Numbered from the stretch's first letter, positions 33,832-44,202 are shown. The stretch is DNA of 58,096 nt from Selenomonas sp. (GCF_024699275.1 NZ_JAILPX010000143.1:1-58096), one strand, 5' to 3'. Numbers and translations are program-made. Notes: generated from the letters alone by a model not told the origin.

Positions 33832-34245
33832 GTGAATTTTTTTGAACTGTTCCGCTATGCTGTAGTAGGAGCAGTTTCTTTTTTATTGGATTTGGGTATC
33901 TTAATGATTTTTTATCGTGTTTGGGGTGTGTATATACCTTATGGACTATATATTGCTACGGTATTGGGGTTTGTCGGTGGCCTGGCCTTAAATACATGTC
34001 TTTCCGTTCGTTTCGTTTTCCGGCATACAGGGAGGGCATGGCGATTTAGGTTGGAATGGTGTGATTATGTCTTTATTTTGCTGATTGGGCTAAGTGGATT
34101 GGGAATAACGGAATTAGGAATGTTTATAGGTGTTGAAATTGCCAATGTTTATTATTTATGGGTAAAGGTGCTAGTAACGGGGATTGTATTTTTATGGAAT
34201 TATTGGGCGAGAAAAAAATTTGTGTTCTCCAGGGAGTGTAACTGA
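33832..34245 (+). CDS. GtrA-family membrane protein (putative lipid-linked sugar flippase)
   Basis: This 137-residue protein has four hydrophobic helices and the GtrA start pattern [20 protein letters not shown]. GtrA-family proteins are thought to flip undecaprenyl-phosphate sugars across the inner membrane in glycosylation systems. The usual partner, a GtrB-type polyprenyl-phosphate glycosyltransferase, is not adjacent. Start GTG 33832 follows GAGGAG. It ends 4 bases before the flavoprotein gene, and these with the next membrane protein form an operon. The AT-rich base composition around it differs somewhat from the neighbouring Tad genes. Confidence 0.85.
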   Translation: MNFFELFRYAVVGAVSFLLDLGILMIFYRVWGVYIPYGLYIATVLGFVGGLALNTCLSVRFVFRHTGRAWRFRLEWCDYVFILLIGLSGLGITELGMFIGVEIANVYYLWVKVLVTGIVFLWNYWARKKFVFSRECN

Positions 34246-34249
34246 CGTA

Positions 34250-35794
34250 ATGAAAACGGCGATAATCATTGGGGCAGGTCCGGCTGGACTGACAGCGGCC
34301 TATTATCTACTAAAAGAAACCGATATACATCCTATCGTAATCGAAAAGGAGAATTTTGTCGGCGGGATAGCGCGTACAATTGAATTTAAGGGAAATCGGA
34401 TGGATATCGGCGGACATCGGTTCTTTTCCAAAAGTCGGGAAATCGTCAATTTGTGGCATGAGCTGATGCCTGTGCAGGGAAAACCAGCCATGGATGATAA
34501 ATTACTGGGGCGGGAAGCTGCATTGCAGGAAAAGGGACCAGACCCCGATATAGACGATAAGGTTATGCTCAACCGTTCCCGTATGTCACGCATCCTGTAT
34601 CGAAAGAAATTCTTTGCTTATCCCATAACGCCAAGTTTACAGATGATTCACAACTTAGGCATACGGTGTTTGCTTGAAGTTATCATCAGCTATATGAAAA
34701 CCATGCTCATTAAATTGCCGGAAAAGAATCTCGAGAATTTCATGATTAACCGTTTTGGCCAAAAGCTTTATCAGATGTTCTTTAAGGACTATACCCATAA
34801 GGTGTGGGGGCGCTATCCTGGGGAAATCGATGCAGATTGGGGGAGTCAGCGGATAAAAGGCATATCCTTACGTAAGCTTATCGGTCACCTGTTGGCGAAA
34901 GCATTGCGCATTCCTTCCCAGAAGGTTGAGACTTCCCTTATCGATCATTTTTATTATCCCAAATATGGACCAGGGCAGCTATGGGGAATCATGAAGGATG
35001 AAATCGAGTGGCGCGGTGGAGAGGTTTATCTGAATCACGAGGTGTTAGAGATTTTCCCTGCAGGTGGTAAAGTTACCAGTATAACGGTAAGGAACGGACA
35101 AAAGACAGAACTTATGCATGCCGATTATATTCTTTCCAGTATGCCCATTAAGGATTTGATTCCTGCGCTTAAAGATCATGCGCGTTCGCGACAGGTAGAC
35201 GAAATTGCAGCCGGTTTATTGTATCGGGATTTTATCACGGTAGGCTTGTTGGTGGACAGGCTGAAGATAAAAAACAAGACGAAAATCAAGACTTTAGGCG
35301 ATATTGTTCCGGATTGCTGGATTTATATACAGGAAACGGATGTTCAAATAGGGCGATTGCAGGTATTTAATAATTGGTCTCCCTATTTATTGAAAGATCC
35401 TGTCCATAAGGTATGGCTGGGATTGGAGTATTTTTGTCAGGAAAATGATGAAAAGTGGTCTATGTCTGATGATGAATTTATTGCCTTTGCCATAGGTGAA
35501 TTGGAGCATATTGGTATAATCGAGCGGCAGGATGTTGAGGAGGGCACCTGTGTTCGTGTCCCCAAGGCCTATCCGGCATATTTCGGACGATATAAGGAGT
35601 TTTCGGTTGTAAAAGAATATCTGGATACCTGGGAAAATCTATATTGTATCGGCCGTAATGGTCAACACCGCTATAACAATATGGATCATTCGATGATGAC
35701 TGCTATTGAAGCGGTAAAGGCCATTCGCAATAAAAACGATAATCGGCATAATATATGGAATGTAAATACGGAAAAAGACTATCATGAAAATTAA
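34250..35794 (+). CDS. FAD-dependent oxidoreductase, UDP-galactopyranose mutase/amine oxidase-like
   Basis: The 514-residue protein opens with the Rossmann motif [16 protein letters not shown] and the FAD-binding [20 protein letters not shown] typical of UGM and protoporphyrinogen-oxidase-like flavoproteins. I chose ATG 34250, five bases after the gtrA stop, since an in-frame start at 34184 gives residues outside the fold. It is longer than classic Glf (about 370), belonging to a related family common in polysaccharide clusters. A role in modifying a sugar nucleotide or lipid-linked sugar is likely from context, but the substrate is unknown. It overlaps the next gene by 11 bases. Confidence 0.8.
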   Translation: MKTAIIIGAGPAGLTAAYYLLKETDIHPIVIEKENFVGGIARTIEFKGNRMDIGGHRFFSKSREIVNLWHELMPVQGKPAMDDKLLGREAALQEKGPDPDIDDKVMLNRSRMSRILYRKKFFAYPITPSLQMIHNLGIRCLLEVIISYMKTMLIKLPEKNLENFMINRFGQKLYQMFFKDYTHKVWGRYPGEIDADWGSQRIKGISLRKLIGHLLAKALRIPSQKVETSLIDHFYYPKYGPGQLWGIMKDEIEWRGGEVYLNHEVLEIFPAGGKVTSITVRNGQKTELMHADYILSSMPIKDLIPALKDHARSRQVDEIAAGLLYRDFITVGLLVDRLKIKNKTKIKTLGDIVPDCWIYIQETDVQIGRLQVFNNWSPYLLKDPVHKVWLGLEYFCQENDEKWSMSDDEFIAFAIGELEHIGIIERQDVEEGTCVRVPKAYPAYFGRYKEFSVVKEYLDTWENLYCIGRNGQHRYNNMDHSMMTAIEAVKAIRNKNDNRHNIWNVNTEKDYHEN

Positions 35795-37439
35795 ACAGTT
35801 GGAAGATTATATGATTCGTTATAGCTGCCTATTTGTGGGGGTATTGCTCATCTATAGCGGCTTGGATAATGATTGCTGGTTTCTGTTTAATCATGGACGG
35901 TATGTGATGGAGCAGGGGATTCCTTATACGGAGCCATTTACCATACATGAGGATTTTTCGTTTGTGATGCAGCAGTGGCTTACCGGTGTTATCTTTTGGT
36001 GGATTTATAGCAATTTTGATATTGCGGGGATGAGGGTCCTGTTATATCTTATGGGCTGTGTGACGATTTATGCTTTTTATCGCCTGGCTTATCTTGTAAG
36101 TAAGGGGAATAAAGATACAGCCTTTGTTCTGGCGAGTTTTGTAGGCATTTTTGTTTGTATTTTTTTCATCCGGACAAGACCACAGATATTCTCTTCCTTG
36201 ATTTTTATCGTTGAGATTATGGGCTTGGAACTGCTATGTCGAACAAAGAATCGAAAATACATATGTTTATTCCCTGTCCTGTCACTGCTCCTGATTAATC
36301 TGCATGCTGCCATGTGGCCGATGATGTTGATTTTTTTGTTGCCGTATCTTCTGGATCACTTAATACGTTATGACCAAAAAAGATGGTTTACCGTTGACGA
36401 TAAAATAGGAGTATCTTCTTTGGGAATGATTGCGCTCTTCATTGTCGTGTCTGGTTTACTTAATCCATATGGCTGGGAGGCAATGACCTATGTCTTCCGC
36501 TCATATGGTTATGATTTGATCTCTAACTATATCAGTGAAATGCACCCCATAACGATTAGGGATGGCGCAGGAAAAATTTGTGAAGTGCTGTTTTTCGGTG
36601 TAATTGTGGTTTATGCACGGCACAGGATTGCTATACGTCATCTGGCATTTACTTTAGGAACGATGGTATTGGCACTATCGTCTTTTCGGAGCCTGTATCT
36701 CTTTTTAGTTATCGGCTTATATCCATTAGCCTATGTATATCGGGATTGGCAGGGGTGGAAAGAACCAAAGCCGCAGACGGATAATCTTCGTTTGCGGAAG
36801 ATATTGATGCTGCTGATTATTATTGCTTTTTTGTGGATCTTGATAAACAAATATGCATTCATATGGAGGATAATCGAATCTCAGGGAATAGTTCTGTTTT
36901 CTGCCGTGATGTTTTTGGTCATGCTGTTTGTGGCAATAGATTCTCGGTATGGACGGTTGCATTTTGTGAAAAATAAAGTTTTGCGCTGGGCCTATATTGG
37001 TGTGATCTTTATTATCTGCTTTGAAGGCCTGGTGGCGATAGCGTATAAACATATGAATGGGGATAGGCTGCCGGATTCGGTGCTGGCCATAGATTATCTT
37101 TTGGCACATGAGCGGAAAGAGGATGTGAGGCTTTGGACGAATTATAATGAGGGGGGATACCCGGAATTTAAGGGACTGCGGTGCTTTATCGATCCGCGGG
37201 CGGAGGTCTTTTTGATCAGCAATAATAAACAGCGCGACGTATTATATGAGTATTTGTCTGTAGAAAGAGGATATACGGATTATCGCACCTTTTTATCCTG
37301 GTATGATTTCAATTATATCCTGGTAGGTGAAGATGACATCATGTATACGTATTTACCAAGGGATGGTCATTATGAACTGGTATTGGATTACCGGACTGAA
37401 GATGGCGGGAAGTTTTGTTTATATCATAAAAAAGGATGA
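35784..37439 (+). CDS. Polytopic membrane protein, probable GT-C-type glycosyltransferase
   Basis: The 551-residue protein has about ten transmembrane helices. The first periplasmic loop holds an acidic motif [16 protein letters not shown] (25-40) followed by [20 protein letters not shown], the arrangement of GT-C enzymes that use polyprenyl-linked sugars, where a loop-1 Asp is catalytic. A soluble C-terminal part ([29 protein letters not shown]) is common in these proteins. The fold call is from pattern, without a named family. With GtrA and the flavoprotein it probably glycosylates a surface molecule. The target could be the Tad pilus encoded just upstream, but nothing proves it. Confidence 0.7.
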   Translation: MKIKQLEDYMIRYSCLFVGVLLIYSGLDNDCWFLFNHGRYVMEQGIPYTEPFTIHEDFSFVMQQWLTGVIFWWIYSNFDIAGMRVLLYLMGCVTIYAFYRLAYLVSKGNKDTAFVLASFVGIFVCIFFIRTRPQIFSSLIFIVEIMGLELLCRTKNRKYICLFPVLSLLLINLHAAMWPMMLIFLLPYLLDHLIRYDQKRWFTVDDKIGVSSLGMIALFIVVSGLLNPYGWEAMTYVFRSYGYDLISNYISEMHPITIRDGAGKICEVLFFGVIVVYARHRIAIRHLAFTLGTMVLALSSFRSLYLFLVIGLYPLAYVYRDWQGWKEPKPQTDNLRLRKILMLLIIIAFLWILINKYAFIWRIIESQGIVLFSAVMFLVMLFVAIDSRYGRLHFVKNKVLRWAYIGVIFIICFEGLVAIAYKHMNGDRLPDSVLAIDYLLAHERKEDVRLWTNYNEGGYPEFKGLRCFIDPRAEVFLISNNKQRDVLYEYLSVERGYTDYRTFLSWYDFNYILVGEDDIMYTYLPRDGHYELVLDYRTEDGGKFCLYHKKG

Positions 37440-37457
37440 TAACCTGTGTTGCAATTC

Positions 37458-37775
37458 CTATGGCTTTAGAACAGTGTTTATAAGGAGCGTTTCGCCTGTT
37501 TGCAGGTTGGCAGTATTTCCGGCAGTGACTTCAATCACCCCCCAGGCATTCCAGCACCAGGCAATTCCCGTCCAGGGCTTTACATTACGGGAAATCTTGA
37601 GTACATGGTAATCCTTGTCAATAAAGATTGCGTCGATGGCAAAGCGCATGAAACACATATGAATGCTGTTACAAGGGGCAATCAGGAGACCATGGCCTGC
37701 AGGCAATTTTTTGCGCAGCATCAAGCCCCGGAAGCGGGCAAAGAAGGTATCGGCTATTTCGATTTGTAATTGCAT
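37458..37775 (-). CDS. DUF192 (UPF0127) family protein
   Basis: The 105-residue protein matches DUF192: FFARFRGLMLRKKLPAGHGL, the central NSIHMCFMRFAIDAIFID and the closing GNTANLQTGETL. The molecular role is unknown. It has no clear signal peptide, unlike many relatives. DUF192 genes often lie beside Tad/TadE genes in other bacteria as I recall it, and here it is one operon away. It is convergent with the GT-C-like gene (18 bases between stops). GGAGG precedes its ATG. Confidence 0.85.
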   Translation of the reverse strand: MQLQIEIADTFFARFRGLMLRKKLPAGHGLLIAPCNSIHMCFMRFAIDAIFIDKDYHVLKISRNVKPWTGIAWCWNAWGVIEVTAGNTANLQTGETLLINTVLKP

Positions 37776-37791
37776 GTAGATCCTCCTGGTT

Positions 37792-37833
37792 AAAAGTTGT
37801 CATTTATTTTCATTATAAATGACAGCTTTTTTT
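37792..37833 (+). terminator. Plus-strand intrinsic terminator upstream of recJ
   Basis: AAAAGTTGTCATTTAT pairs with ATAAATGACAGCTTTT (one G-U) and is followed by more T's on the plus strand. It can stop transcripts from the gtrA operon after they pass antisense through the DUF192 gene. Confidence 0.7.
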
Positions 37834-37853
37834 ATGGAAAGGAAAAATTACCG

Positions 37854-37882
37854 TTTACGGCGAAACTAAAATGAGATAAGAT
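37854..37882 (+). promoter_or_regulatory. Promoter of recJ-relA
   Basis: TTTACG (37854-37859), a 17-base spacer and TAAGAT (37877-37882), 20 bases before the recJ start. Confidence 0.5.
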
Positions 37883-37902
37883 ATTACCCGGGAGTGTAAA
37901 CG

Positions 37903-39879
37903 ATGTTGAAAGAATGGAAACTAAGTGCCGCTGTACCGGAGGCGGCTGATTTTGCCAGAGAACTGGGCGTGACCAGGAGTCTGGCTAATATATTATGGAA
38001 TCGTGGAATCTGTACCCGGGAAAAAGCAGAAATTTTTCTGCAGCCGGACAGGCAGCCTTTTTATGATCCGTTTTTGCTGAAGGATATGGACCTGGCGGTG
38101 TCCCGAATTATTACAGCCATTGACAACGAGGAAAAAATCGTGGTCTATGGTGATTATGATGTGGATGGCATGACGGCTACCACCTTGCTGGTCCATAACC
38201 TCAGTGCACTGGGGGCTCATGTGGACTTTTATATTCCCCACCGGGAAAAGGAAGGCTATGGCTTTAATCTGCCTGCTCTGCAGAGAATTGCTGGTGGTGG
38301 TACGAAGCTCTTAGTCTCCGTGGATTGCGGCATTGCTTCTGTGGATGATGTGGCTGCCATGCAGGGAAAGCTGGATATTATCGTCACGGACCATCATCTG
38401 CCGGGGGAAGAACTGCCACCGGCGCTGGCAGTGGTAAATCCTCACCGAGATGACTGTCCTTATCCGGATAAGAATCTGGCCGGGGTGGGGGTGGCCTTTA
38501 AGCTCTGTCAGGCTTTATGGCAGAAGATGCATGGTCAGAACTATGAACAGGATTTAGAGATTGTTGCCTTAGGTACCGTGGCAGATATCGTGCCGCTTAT
38601 CGGTGAGAACCGCAAAATCGTATCAGCAGGGCTCAAGCGGATGCGTCATTCTTCCTTTGCAGGAATGCGGGCACTGGTGGAGGTTGCGGATATCCGGGAT
38701 GAGGTGTTAAATACCGGACATGTGGGGTTCCGGCTGGCTCCACGGCTTAATGCGGCCGGGCGGATTGGCTCTGCAAGGAAGGGGGTAGAGCTTTTACTGA
38801 CGAAGGATGAAGCAGAAGCCGAATCCCTGGCCATGGAGCTGGACATGCTGAATAGTCAGCGCCAGACTATAGAACAGGATTTATTGGAGAAAGCAGAGGC
38901 AGAACTGGCTGGTCAGGACGTACATAATATGCCTGCCATTGTGGTGGCTGGGGATAAATGGAATCCCGGCGTTATTGGGATAGTGGCTTCCCGGCTGGTG
39001 GATAAGTTCTATAAGCCCACCATCGTCTTCAGCAAGCAGGAAAATGGGATCTGCAAGGGGTCCTGCCGCAGTATTGAGGGGCTGCATATGTACGAAGCCC
39101 TTACGGCCTGCAAAGAGCATATCCTGCAGTTTGGCGGTCATTCCCAGGCGGCAGGCTTATCGGTAAGTTTGGAGAAATTGGAAGATTTCAAGCGGGCCTT
39201 CGAGCAGGTGGCGGAAGCTGCCTTGTCGCCAGAGGATTACGTGCCAAAGGTCAAGGTGGAAATGGAGCTTCCGCCGGAGGAAATCACCTTCGATTTGGTG
39301 GAGGAATTGGCTAAGCTGGAGCCCTTTGGCATGGCAAATCCCAAACCCCTATTTGGAGTGCGGGGGATTCGGGGAACGGCGGCACAGGCCATTGGCAAGG
39401 AAGGACAGCATCTGCGCTTTCAAGTGGGACCGGAGGGACATACGCTTACTGCCCTGTTATGGAATCGCAGTGATTATGTGGGAATCGTTAATAGTGAACA
39501 ACTGGATATGGTATACAGTCCTGCAGTAAATGAATGGCAGGGAAACCGCAGTCTGCAATGTATGGTGGACAGTATTGCCCCTGCTGATGGGGAACGTGTT
39601 TTCCCCGAGCGGGAACAATTGGTTCGTATCTATAAATTCCTCTATCAGATACAACAGCAGGAGGATTATATTCCCTATACGGCCGAGGAACTTACGGTGA
39701 ATTTCTGCAAGCGGGGAATGCATATTTCCCTATATACCATGAGTTTGGGGCTGCGGATTTTTCAGGAATTGCATCTTTTGCGTATGGACTTACAGGAGAA
39801 TTGTTATTACCTGCCTAAGGCAAGCGGACGCATGGATCTAGAAGCTTCGCCCACTTATCGAAACGGGCGGCACTGCTAG
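37903..39879 (+). CDS. recJ: Single-stranded-DNA-specific exonuclease RecJ
   Basis: This 658-residue 5'-3' exonuclease acts on single-stranded DNA in recombination and repair. The DHH phosphoesterase domain has VYGDYDVDGMTAT (about 84-96), VDCGIAS and the DHH motif TDHHLPGEE (about 162-170). DHHA1 has the glycine-rich QFGGHSQAAGLS (about 407-418), and an OB-like domain follows. The last about 90 residues form an extension beyond minimal RecJ, as in Firmicutes. ATG follows GGGAG. It shares an operon with relA, 18 bases on. Confidence 0.95.
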   Translation: MLKEWKLSAAVPEAADFARELGVTRSLANILWNRGICTREKAEIFLQPDRQPFYDPFLLKDMDLAVSRIITAIDNEEKIVVYGDYDVDGMTATTLLVHNLSALGAHVDFYIPHREKEGYGFNLPALQRIAGGGTKLLVSVDCGIASVDDVAAMQGKLDIIVTDHHLPGEELPPALAVVNPHRDDCPYPDKNLAGVGVAFKLCQALWQKMHGQNYEQDLEIVALGTVADIVPLIGENRKIVSAGLKRMRHSSFAGMRALVEVADIRDEVLNTGHVGFRLAPRLNAAGRIGSARKGVELLLTKDEAEAESLAMELDMLNSQRQTIEQDLLEKAEAELAGQDVHNMPAIVVAGDKWNPGVIGIVASRLVDKFYKPTIVFSKQENGICKGSCRSIEGLHMYEALTACKEHILQFGGHSQAAGLSVSLEKLEDFKRAFEQVAEAALSPEDYVPKVKVEMELPPEEITFDLVEELAKLEPFGMANPKPLFGVRGIRGTAAQAIGKEGQHLRFQVGPEGHTLTALLWNRSDYVGIVNSEQLDMVYSPAVNEWQGNRSLQCMVDSIAPADGERVFPEREQLVRIYKFLYQIQQQEDYIPYTAEELTVNFCKRGMHISLYTMSLGLRIFQELHLLRMDLQENCYYLPKASGRMDLEASPTYRNGRHC

Positions 39880-39897
39880 GGAAGGAGATGGGATATT

Positions 39898-42120
39898 ATG
39901 AACGACAAAGATAAGGCACCGGTGACCATAGAATCCATATTGAAGGCAGTGCAGAGCTATGAGCCCAAGGCAAATACAGCACTCATTCGGAAGGCTTATG
40001 ATTTGGCTGCGGCTGCTCATAAAGGGCAGGTGCGGGTATCCGGGGAAGAATACATTATCCATCCGCTGCATGTGGCAGAAATCCTGACGGAGCTGCATAT
40101 TGACGATGTGACCATCAGTGCCGCTCTGCTCCATGATGTGGTAGAGGACACCATTTATACCAATGAGCAGATTGCGGAAATGTTCGGCGAAGAAGTAGCC
40201 ATGATTGTGGATGGCGTGACGAAGCTGGGGCGCATCAAATATAAATCCAAAGAGGAAGTGCAGCTGGAAAATTATCGCAAGCTGTTTTTGGCGATGGCCA
40301 AAGATATTCGTGTAATCATGGTGAAGCTGGCGGATAGGCTGCACAATATGCGTACCTTGAAGTATATGCGGGAGGACAAGCAGAAGCGCATTGCCAAGGA
40401 AACCATTGAAATCTATGCGCCGCTGGCTAATCGTTTGGGTATATCCAATATCAAATGGGAATTGGAAGATCTCTGTCTGCGTTATTTGGAACCGGAGAAG
40501 TATTATGATCTGGTGGAAAACGTCAAACAGAAGCGCAGGGAGCGGCAGGCCTTTATTGATACCGCTATTGAGCAGATTGAAAACAAAATCAATGAAGCGA
40601 AGATCAAGGCTGAAATCAAGGGACGGGCCAAGCATTTCTACAGCATCTATAAAAAGATGCTGCGGGATAAAAAGGATATCAGTGAAATCTACGACTTGTC
40701 GGCTATTCGGGTGCTGGTGGAATCCGTGCGGGACTGCTATGGCGTCCTGGGGGTAATCCATGCCATGTGGAAACCGATACCGGGCAGGTTCAAGGACTAT
40801 ATTGCCATGCCAAAATCCAATGGCTACCAGTCTTTGCATACCACGGTCATGACGCGGGGTTATCCCTTGGAAATCCAGATTCGTACGTTTCATATGCACG
40901 AGGTTTCCGAGTTCGGTGTAGCTGCCCATTGGAAATACAAGGAAAATGGCAAGGGCTCCACGGCGGGGGGCGCCATGGACCAGAAGATGAACTGGCTCCG
41001 GCAGATGGTCAGTCTCCAGCAGGAGCTTAGCGATCCCAAAGAATATTTCGAAGCCCTGAAAGTGGATATTTTTTCGGACGAGGTATTCGTGTTCACCCCT
41101 AAGGGGGATGTGGTGGATTTACCTAAGGGGTCGATTCCCATTGATTTTGCTTACCGAATTCATACGGAGGTAGGCCATCACTGTGTGGGGGCCAAGGTCA
41201 ACGGCAAGCTGGTTCCCTTGGAACACAAGCTCAAGAATGGCGATATTGTTTCCATTGTCACCAATAAGGCCAATAATGGCCCCAGTCGGGATTGGCTCAA
41301 TATCGTGGCTTCGTCAGAAACCCGCAGCAAAATCCGTTCCTGGTTCAAGAAGGAACGGCGGGAAGAAAATATCGAGCGGGGCATGGAACTCATCCGTGAA
41401 GAAGCTAAACGGTTAGGGTATGCTCCTAAGGAACTGCTGAAGGATGGCCGCTTATTGGAGGTGGCCAAGAAGCTCAATATTCTCAGTGAAGATGACCTGC
41501 TGGCTGCAGTGGGTTATGGCGGACTGGCTGTTCATGGTATCTTGACCCGTTTGGTGGAATTCCACAAAGAGGATATCAAGGAAAAAACCCCTCTGGATGT
41601 GACCCAGATGCTGTCGGCTTTGAAACGGCCAGTAAGTGGCGGCCGTAAGAGCAAATCCAGCCATGGCGTACTGGTGGAAGGGGAAAGCGGACTGATGGTA
41701 CGTCTGGCCCGTTGCTGTAATCCAATTCCCGGCGACCCCATAACGGGCTATGTGACCCGGGGGCGGGGGGTATCCGTTCATCGCACCGATTGTCCCAATG
41801 TACTCATGGATACGGATTTATCCCGAATGATTGAAGTGAGCTGGGATGTGGGACTGGATAAGCAGTACAAGGTGGAACTGGAAATCGTCTGCAACGACCG
41901 CAGTGGTATCCTGGCAAATGTGCTGGCTGTGCCTACGGAAATGAAAATCAACATCCACAGTATTAATGCCAATCCTAACCGCAATACGAAAACATCCACA
42001 GTCCTGTTGGGATTAGATGTAAACAGCAATACCCAGGTGAAGCAGATCATTACCCGTTTGCGGCGGGTTAAGGATGTTTATAGCGTAGTACGGAAAATGG
42101 GCAGTAATGCCAATATGTAG
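39898..42120 (+). CDS. relA: Bifunctional (p)ppGpp synthetase/hydrolase (Rel)
   Basis: The 740-residue protein makes and breaks the starvation signal (p)ppGpp. The N-terminal HD hydrolase is intact (HPLHVAEIL; ALLHDVVEDT at about 76-85), followed by the synthetase with GRFKDYIAMPKSNGYQSLHT, a TGS domain (VFVFTPKGDVVDLPKGSIPI), a zinc-finger region with the CCNPIPGD motif, and a C-terminal ACT domain. Both active sites appear complete, so it is a Rel-type enzyme rather than a synthetase-only RelA. AAGGAGATGGG precedes ATG. Confidence 0.96.
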   Translation: MNDKDKAPVTIESILKAVQSYEPKANTALIRKAYDLAAAAHKGQVRVSGEEYIIHPLHVAEILTELHIDDVTISAALLHDVVEDTIYTNEQIAEMFGEEVAMIVDGVTKLGRIKYKSKEEVQLENYRKLFLAMAKDIRVIMVKLADRLHNMRTLKYMREDKQKRIAKETIEIYAPLANRLGISNIKWELEDLCLRYLEPEKYYDLVENVKQKRRERQAFIDTAIEQIENKINEAKIKAEIKGRAKHFYSIYKKMLRDKKDISEIYDLSAIRVLVESVRDCYGVLGVIHAMWKPIPGRFKDYIAMPKSNGYQSLHTTVMTRGYPLEIQIRTFHMHEVSEFGVAAHWKYKENGKGSTAGGAMDQKMNWLRQMVSLQQELSDPKEYFEALKVDIFSDEVFVFTPKGDVVDLPKGSIPIDFAYRIHTEVGHHCVGAKVNGKLVPLEHKLKNGDIVSIVTNKANNGPSRDWLNIVASSETRSKIRSWFKKERREENIERGMELIREEAKRLGYAPKELLKDGRLLEVAKKLNILSEDDLLAAVGYGGLAVHGILTRLVEFHKEDIKEKTPLDVTQMLSALKRPVSGGRKSKSSHGVLVEGESGLMVRLARCCNPIPGDPITGYVTRGRGVSVHRTDCPNVLMDTDLSRMIEVSWDVGLDKQYKVELEIVCNDRSGILANVLAVPTEMKINIHSINANPNRNTKTSTVLLGLDVNSNTQVKQIITRLRRVKDVYSVVRKMGSNANM

Positions 42121-42121
42121 T

Positions 42122-42150
42122 TTGTCATACCGCATTTTTTCTGTTATAAT
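42122..42150 (+). promoter_or_regulatory. Promoter of fur-hemZ
   Basis: TTGTCA (42122-42127), a 17-base spacer and a perfect TATAAT (42145-42150), directly after the relA stop. The leader of about 80 bases contains no recognised element; a Fur box was not clear. Confidence 0.75.
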
Positions 42151-42235
42151 GGGTGTATTTGATTAATAAAGTCAAACTGTGTGTTATAAGACGGAGAACA
42201 AGACGCATGATTTAATAGATGAAAGGGTTGGTTTT

Positions 42236-42688
42236 ATGGCACAGACATTTACGATGAGCGATTTGAAGCAGCGTTTGCAGGCTCGTCAGCATAAGATGAC
42301 ACCCCAGCGACAGACGGTTTTGCAGGTTTTTCTGGATCACCCCAGTGAGCATTTGTCGGCTGAGGATGTGTATGGTATCCTGCGTCAGAGCAATTCTGAA
42401 ATTGGACTGGCAACGGTTTACCGCAGCTTGGAGTTGCTGTCCGATTTGGAAATCCTCCAGAAGATGGAGTTTGGTGATGGCTGCAGTCGTTATGAAGTCA
42501 ATACGACGGATCCTTCGGAACATCATCACCATCATCTCATCTGCACGTCCTGCGGGAAAGTGACGGAATTTGAGGATGATTTGCTGGATGAACTGGAAGG
42601 GGATATCCAGAACAAGATGGGCTTCAAAGTGCTCAATCATCAGGTGAAATTCTACGGTACATGCAAGGAGTGCCAAAAGGAAAATTGA
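42236..42688 (+). CDS. fur: Fur-family metal-responsive regulator
   Basis: The 150-residue repressor has an N-terminal winged helix (KMTPQRQTVLQVFLDH; LATVYRSLELL) and a C-terminal dimer domain with the metal-site cluster EHHHHHLICTSCGK and the CKEC pair near the end, so both structural-zinc cysteine pairs are present. Fur, Zur and PerR cannot be separated with certainty; the location before hemZ favours iron or peroxide control. I chose ATG 42236 (after AAAGGG) over 42179, since family members begin near this point. Its stop overlaps the hemZ TTG start. Confidence 0.9.
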   Translation: MAQTFTMSDLKQRLQARQHKMTPQRQTVLQVFLDHPSEHLSAEDVYGILRQSNSEIGLATVYRSLELLSDLEILQKMEFGDGCSRYEVNTTDPSEHHHHHLICTSCGKVTEFEDDLLDELEGDIQNKMGFKVLNHQVKFYGTCKECQKEN

Positions 42689-44202
42689 GGGTAAGAACCT
42701 TTACACTGAATACGAAAAAAGAAATTATTTCCAAGATTACCCGGGAAGTGCTGACCCTGTTCAAGGTGGAAGTCGTTGGCCGGGATGGCGAGGCAGATTT
42801 TGCACAGCTATCGGTGGTCAATCATCGGTTGCCGGTGGAGGGAACCCCACATGAGGGGGCTAAGGTTTGCATGGAAACTACGTTGCTGCTTTTTGGCAGA
42901 GATGGTGACTGCAAACGCTTTATCCGCAGGGAATGGGGCAAGGAAGATGAACTGGAACGGGCGGCTGTGAACCGCACCATAAAGCTGAATCTCTATCGGA
43001 TATTTTGTGAGGAACTGGGGTATTCACCAGCTCCTTGGGGAATTTTGCACGGTGTACGCCCTACAAAAATCGTACATCGTTGGATTTCTTATGGAATGAC
43101 GGAATCAGCTATTGTGCAGAGACTGATGACGGATTTTGCCTGTAGTGAGGAAAAGGCCCGGCTTATTACGCCCATGGCTTTTCGGCAGCTGCCGTTCCTG
43201 AACACTTCGGATGAAAAGACCATCAGTATTTACGTGGGCATTCCCTTTTGCCTGACCCGTTGCCTCTATTGTTCTTTTCCGGCCAATGTGCTGCCCGGGA
43301 AGAAAAAACTGGCCGAGTTTATGGCGGTGCTCAAAAAAGATATCGAGGGTGCTAAGGCGGCGGTGCAGGCCCATGGCCTTAAGGTCCAGAATATCTATGT
43401 GGGGGGCGGTACTCCTACAGCACTGCCAGATGATGAGTTTCGCATGATGCTGGGCTGGGTATGTGATGCCTTTTATCACGATGGCCTGGTGGAGTTTACC
43501 GTGGAAGCCGGGCGCCCGGATAGCATTACACCGGGTAAGATTACCGCGATGCGTGACTGGAAGGTAACGCGGGTCAGCGTAAATCCCCAGACGATGCAGC
43601 AGAGGACACTAAACATCATTGGCCGTCAGCATACGCCAGAAGCGGTGGTGGATATGTACCATGCTCTGCGGGAAGCAGGAATACCGCATATCAACATGGA
43701 TTTGATCTTGGGCCTGCCCGGTGAAACGGCAGCCGATGTGGAAGATACCCTGTCCAAGGTTACGGCTCTGCAGCCTGATGATATTACCCTGCATGCGCTG
43801 GCGCTGAAGCGTGGCTCCCGTCTAAAGCTCATTATGGAAGAGCGGCATGTGGATTTGCCTGGCGCAGAAGAAACCCGTCGAATGGCGGATGTGGCCATGG
43901 CCTACATGGACAGATTTGGCTATGAACCCTATTATCTCTATCGTCAGGGATATATGGCTGGAGATTTGGAAAATATCGGCTGCTGCCATAAAGGAGCCGA
44001 GGGGATGTACAACATCCAGATCATGGAGGAGCATCAGACCATTATTGGCATCGGTGGTGCTGCCACCAGCAAGGTGGTTGATTTTAAGAACAAGCGCATG
44101 AAGTCCTCCTTCAATGCAAAGGATTTGGTGACTTATCTGCGCGATATTGATGGTTATATCGAAAAAAGGCGGGTTCTTATCGATGAGGCCTGTCGAGCTT
44201 AG
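42685..44202 (+). CDS. hemZ: Radical-SAM coproporphyrinogen III dehydrogenase-like protein HemZ
   Basis: The 505-residue protein has the radical-SAM cluster motif CLTRCLYC (Cys about 189, 193, 196), the GGGTPT strand and HemN-like NMDLILGLPGET. It should act in oxygen-independent tetrapyrrole synthesis, or as a related radical-SAM enzyme. I favour TTG 42685, which overlaps the fur stop in TTGA and has AAAGGA just before; an in-frame ATG 42661 inside fur would add 8 residues. An N-terminal domain of about 170 residues precedes the SAM core, as in HemZ. No heme-pathway gene other than this lies nearby. Coupling to fur suggests iron-linked control. Confidence 0.88.
   Translation: MRVRTFTLNTKKEIISKITREVLTLFKVEVVGRDGEADFAQLSVVNHRLPVEGTPHEGAKVCMETTLLLFGRDGDCKRFIRREWGKEDELERAAVNRTIKLNLYRIFCEELGYSPAPWGILHGVRPTKIVHRWISYGMTESAIVQRLMTDFACSEEKARLITPMAFRQLPFLNTSDEKTISIYVGIPFCLTRCLYCSFPANVLPGKKKLAEFMAVLKKDIEGAKAAVQAHGLKVQNIYVGGGTPTALPDDEFRMMLGWVCDAFYHDGLVEFTVEAGRPDSITPGKITAMRDWKVTRVSVNPQTMQQRTLNIIGRQHTPEAVVDMYHALREAGIPHINMDLILGLPGETAADVEDTLSKVTALQPDDITLHALALKRGSRLKLIMEERHVDLPGAEETRRMADVAMAYMDRFGYEPYYLYRQGYMAGDLENIGCCHKGAEGMYNIQIMEEHQTIIGIGGAATSKVVDFKNKRMKSSFNAKDLVTYLRDIDGYIEKRRVLIDEACRA

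Noticed and set aside
39838..40929. A 363-codon open frame antisense to recJ/relA.
   Set aside because: The sense strand encodes clear, complete RecJ and Rel domains; the antisense product is low in recognisable structure and has no ribosome site.
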